64,000 nt of DNA, from positions 4,564,920 to 4,628,919 of the forward strand of contig NZ_LR593887.1 in NCBI RefSeq assembly GCF_901538355.1. Direction: 5' to 3'. The DNA comes from Tuwongella immobilis (GTDB lineage: Bacteria; Planctomycetota; Planctomycetia; Gemmatales; Gemmataceae). A model generated the notes under the pieces. It searched no databases. It saw only the letters and a program-made list of their open reading frames with translations, and was not told where the DNA came from. Below are positions 63,874-64,000 of this stretch, piece by piece. Position numbers and translations under genes: made by a program. How positions within the stretch are numbered: position 1 is the first letter of the stretch; each line of letters opens with the position of its first letter.

Positions 63874-63902
63874 TTGTCGATCGGGAAAAACCGTGGTAGA
63901 AG
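63874..63902 (+). promoter_or_regulatory. Candidate promoter for the gene at the right edge
   Basis: TTGTCG (63874-63879) and TAGAAG (63897-63902) are 17 nt apart, about 40 nt before the GTG at 63940. It is similar to other TTGTCC/TTGTCG promoters here. Confidence 0.4.
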
Positions 63903-63939
63903 TGAGACTGAAGAACACCCGAAATTGGAGTGAATCTCG

Positions 63940-64000
63940 GTGATCATGTCCCTGCGAAGCCAGACTGCCCGGAACAATGCGATGATCGCATTGCAGGGGA
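63940..64000 (+). CDS. Start of a gene cut by the right edge
   Basis: A GTG at 63940 with GGAG 9 nt upstream opens a frame that continues to the window end (V-I-M-S-L-R-S-Q-T-A-R-N-N-A-M...). An ATG two codons later is also possible. A TTGTCG-N17-TAGAAG promoter precedes it. The 20 codons do not identify a family. Confidence 0.4.
   Translation, partial: MIMSLRSQTARNNAMIALQG

Noticed and set aside
1-64000. tRNA, rRNA, CRISPR array, insertion sequence or prophage
   Set aside because: No T-loop GTTCGAATC-like sequences with acceptor stems, no regular short repeats with spacers, no transposase or integrase motifs were seen; a covariance-model scan would be needed to exclude small RNAs.

Overview
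The window looks like chromosomal DNA of a planctomycete, most likely Gemmataceae-like; the genus cannot be fixed from this sequence. The evidence is the set of lineage-typical proteins. These include a prepilin-like DUF1559 protein paired with a small lipoprotein, a BBP7-type outer-membrane protein, a cyclase-fold protein with two DUF4159-like modules, ExbD proteins with GYF_2-like N-terminal domains, an MJ0042-type zinc-ribbon membrane protein, a soluble Hanks-type kinase, a tricorn-like protease and ThuA. BamA and LptB point to a diderm envelope. Coding density is high, and I see no rRNA, tRNA, CRISPR array, insertion sequence or prophage.

Layout. 0-5 kb (minus strand): an ABC-2 ATPase coupled to argJ, then the DUF4159 protein and a small helical protein. 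5-11 kb: a seven-haem cytochrome/TPR protein, the DUF1559 and lipoprotein pair, an ankyrin protein, a thioredoxin-like protein and a small envelope protein. 11-17 kb: a 1,733-residue coiled-coil/TPR membrane protein, then a 585-bp non-coding stretch. 17-23 kb: two small orphan genes, an LptB with a long C-terminal extension, a DinB-like protein and bamA. 23-31 kb: an extended SDR, a PfpI-like protein, xylA with a rhodanese gene, the tricorn-like protease, and a secreted TIM-barrel protein.

31-39 kb is a long minus-strand block: secG, yicC, gmk, rpoZ, two orphan membrane genes, hisA, one ExbB/TolQ and two ExbD/TolR genes. tpiA and pheA lie upstream of secG, and dnaK diverges from pheA. 42-48 kb: a 915-residue HEAT/TPR protein, a long phosphofructokinase and a Ser/Thr kinase, all on the minus strand. 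48-55 kb: ggt converging on a YmdB-type phosphoesterase, rny, an orphan membrane protein, and rplM-rpsI, with an unusual insertion in S9. 55-64 kb: a polyprenol-phosphate glycosyltransferase, the zinc-ribbon protein, a monohaem membrane protein, a DHH phosphoesterase, ThuA, BBP7, a purple-acid-phosphatase-like protein and the first codons of another gene.

Three themes run through the genes. One is envelope biogenesis and energisation (BamA, LptB, SecG, ExbB/ExbD, the GT2 enzyme). A second is housekeeping metabolism (ArgJ, HisA, PheA, TpiA, Pfk, XylA, Gmk). The third is secreted or envelope-anchored proteins of unknown role. The most unusual features are lineage-specific additions to conserved machines: the LptB tail, the S9 insertion, the sensor-like heads on ExbD and the kinase tail. 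I found no clearly novel multi-gene defence or biosynthetic system. Several promoters of the TTGNNN-N17-TANNNT type can be read directly, and start codons were chosen mainly from Shine-Dalgarno spacing.
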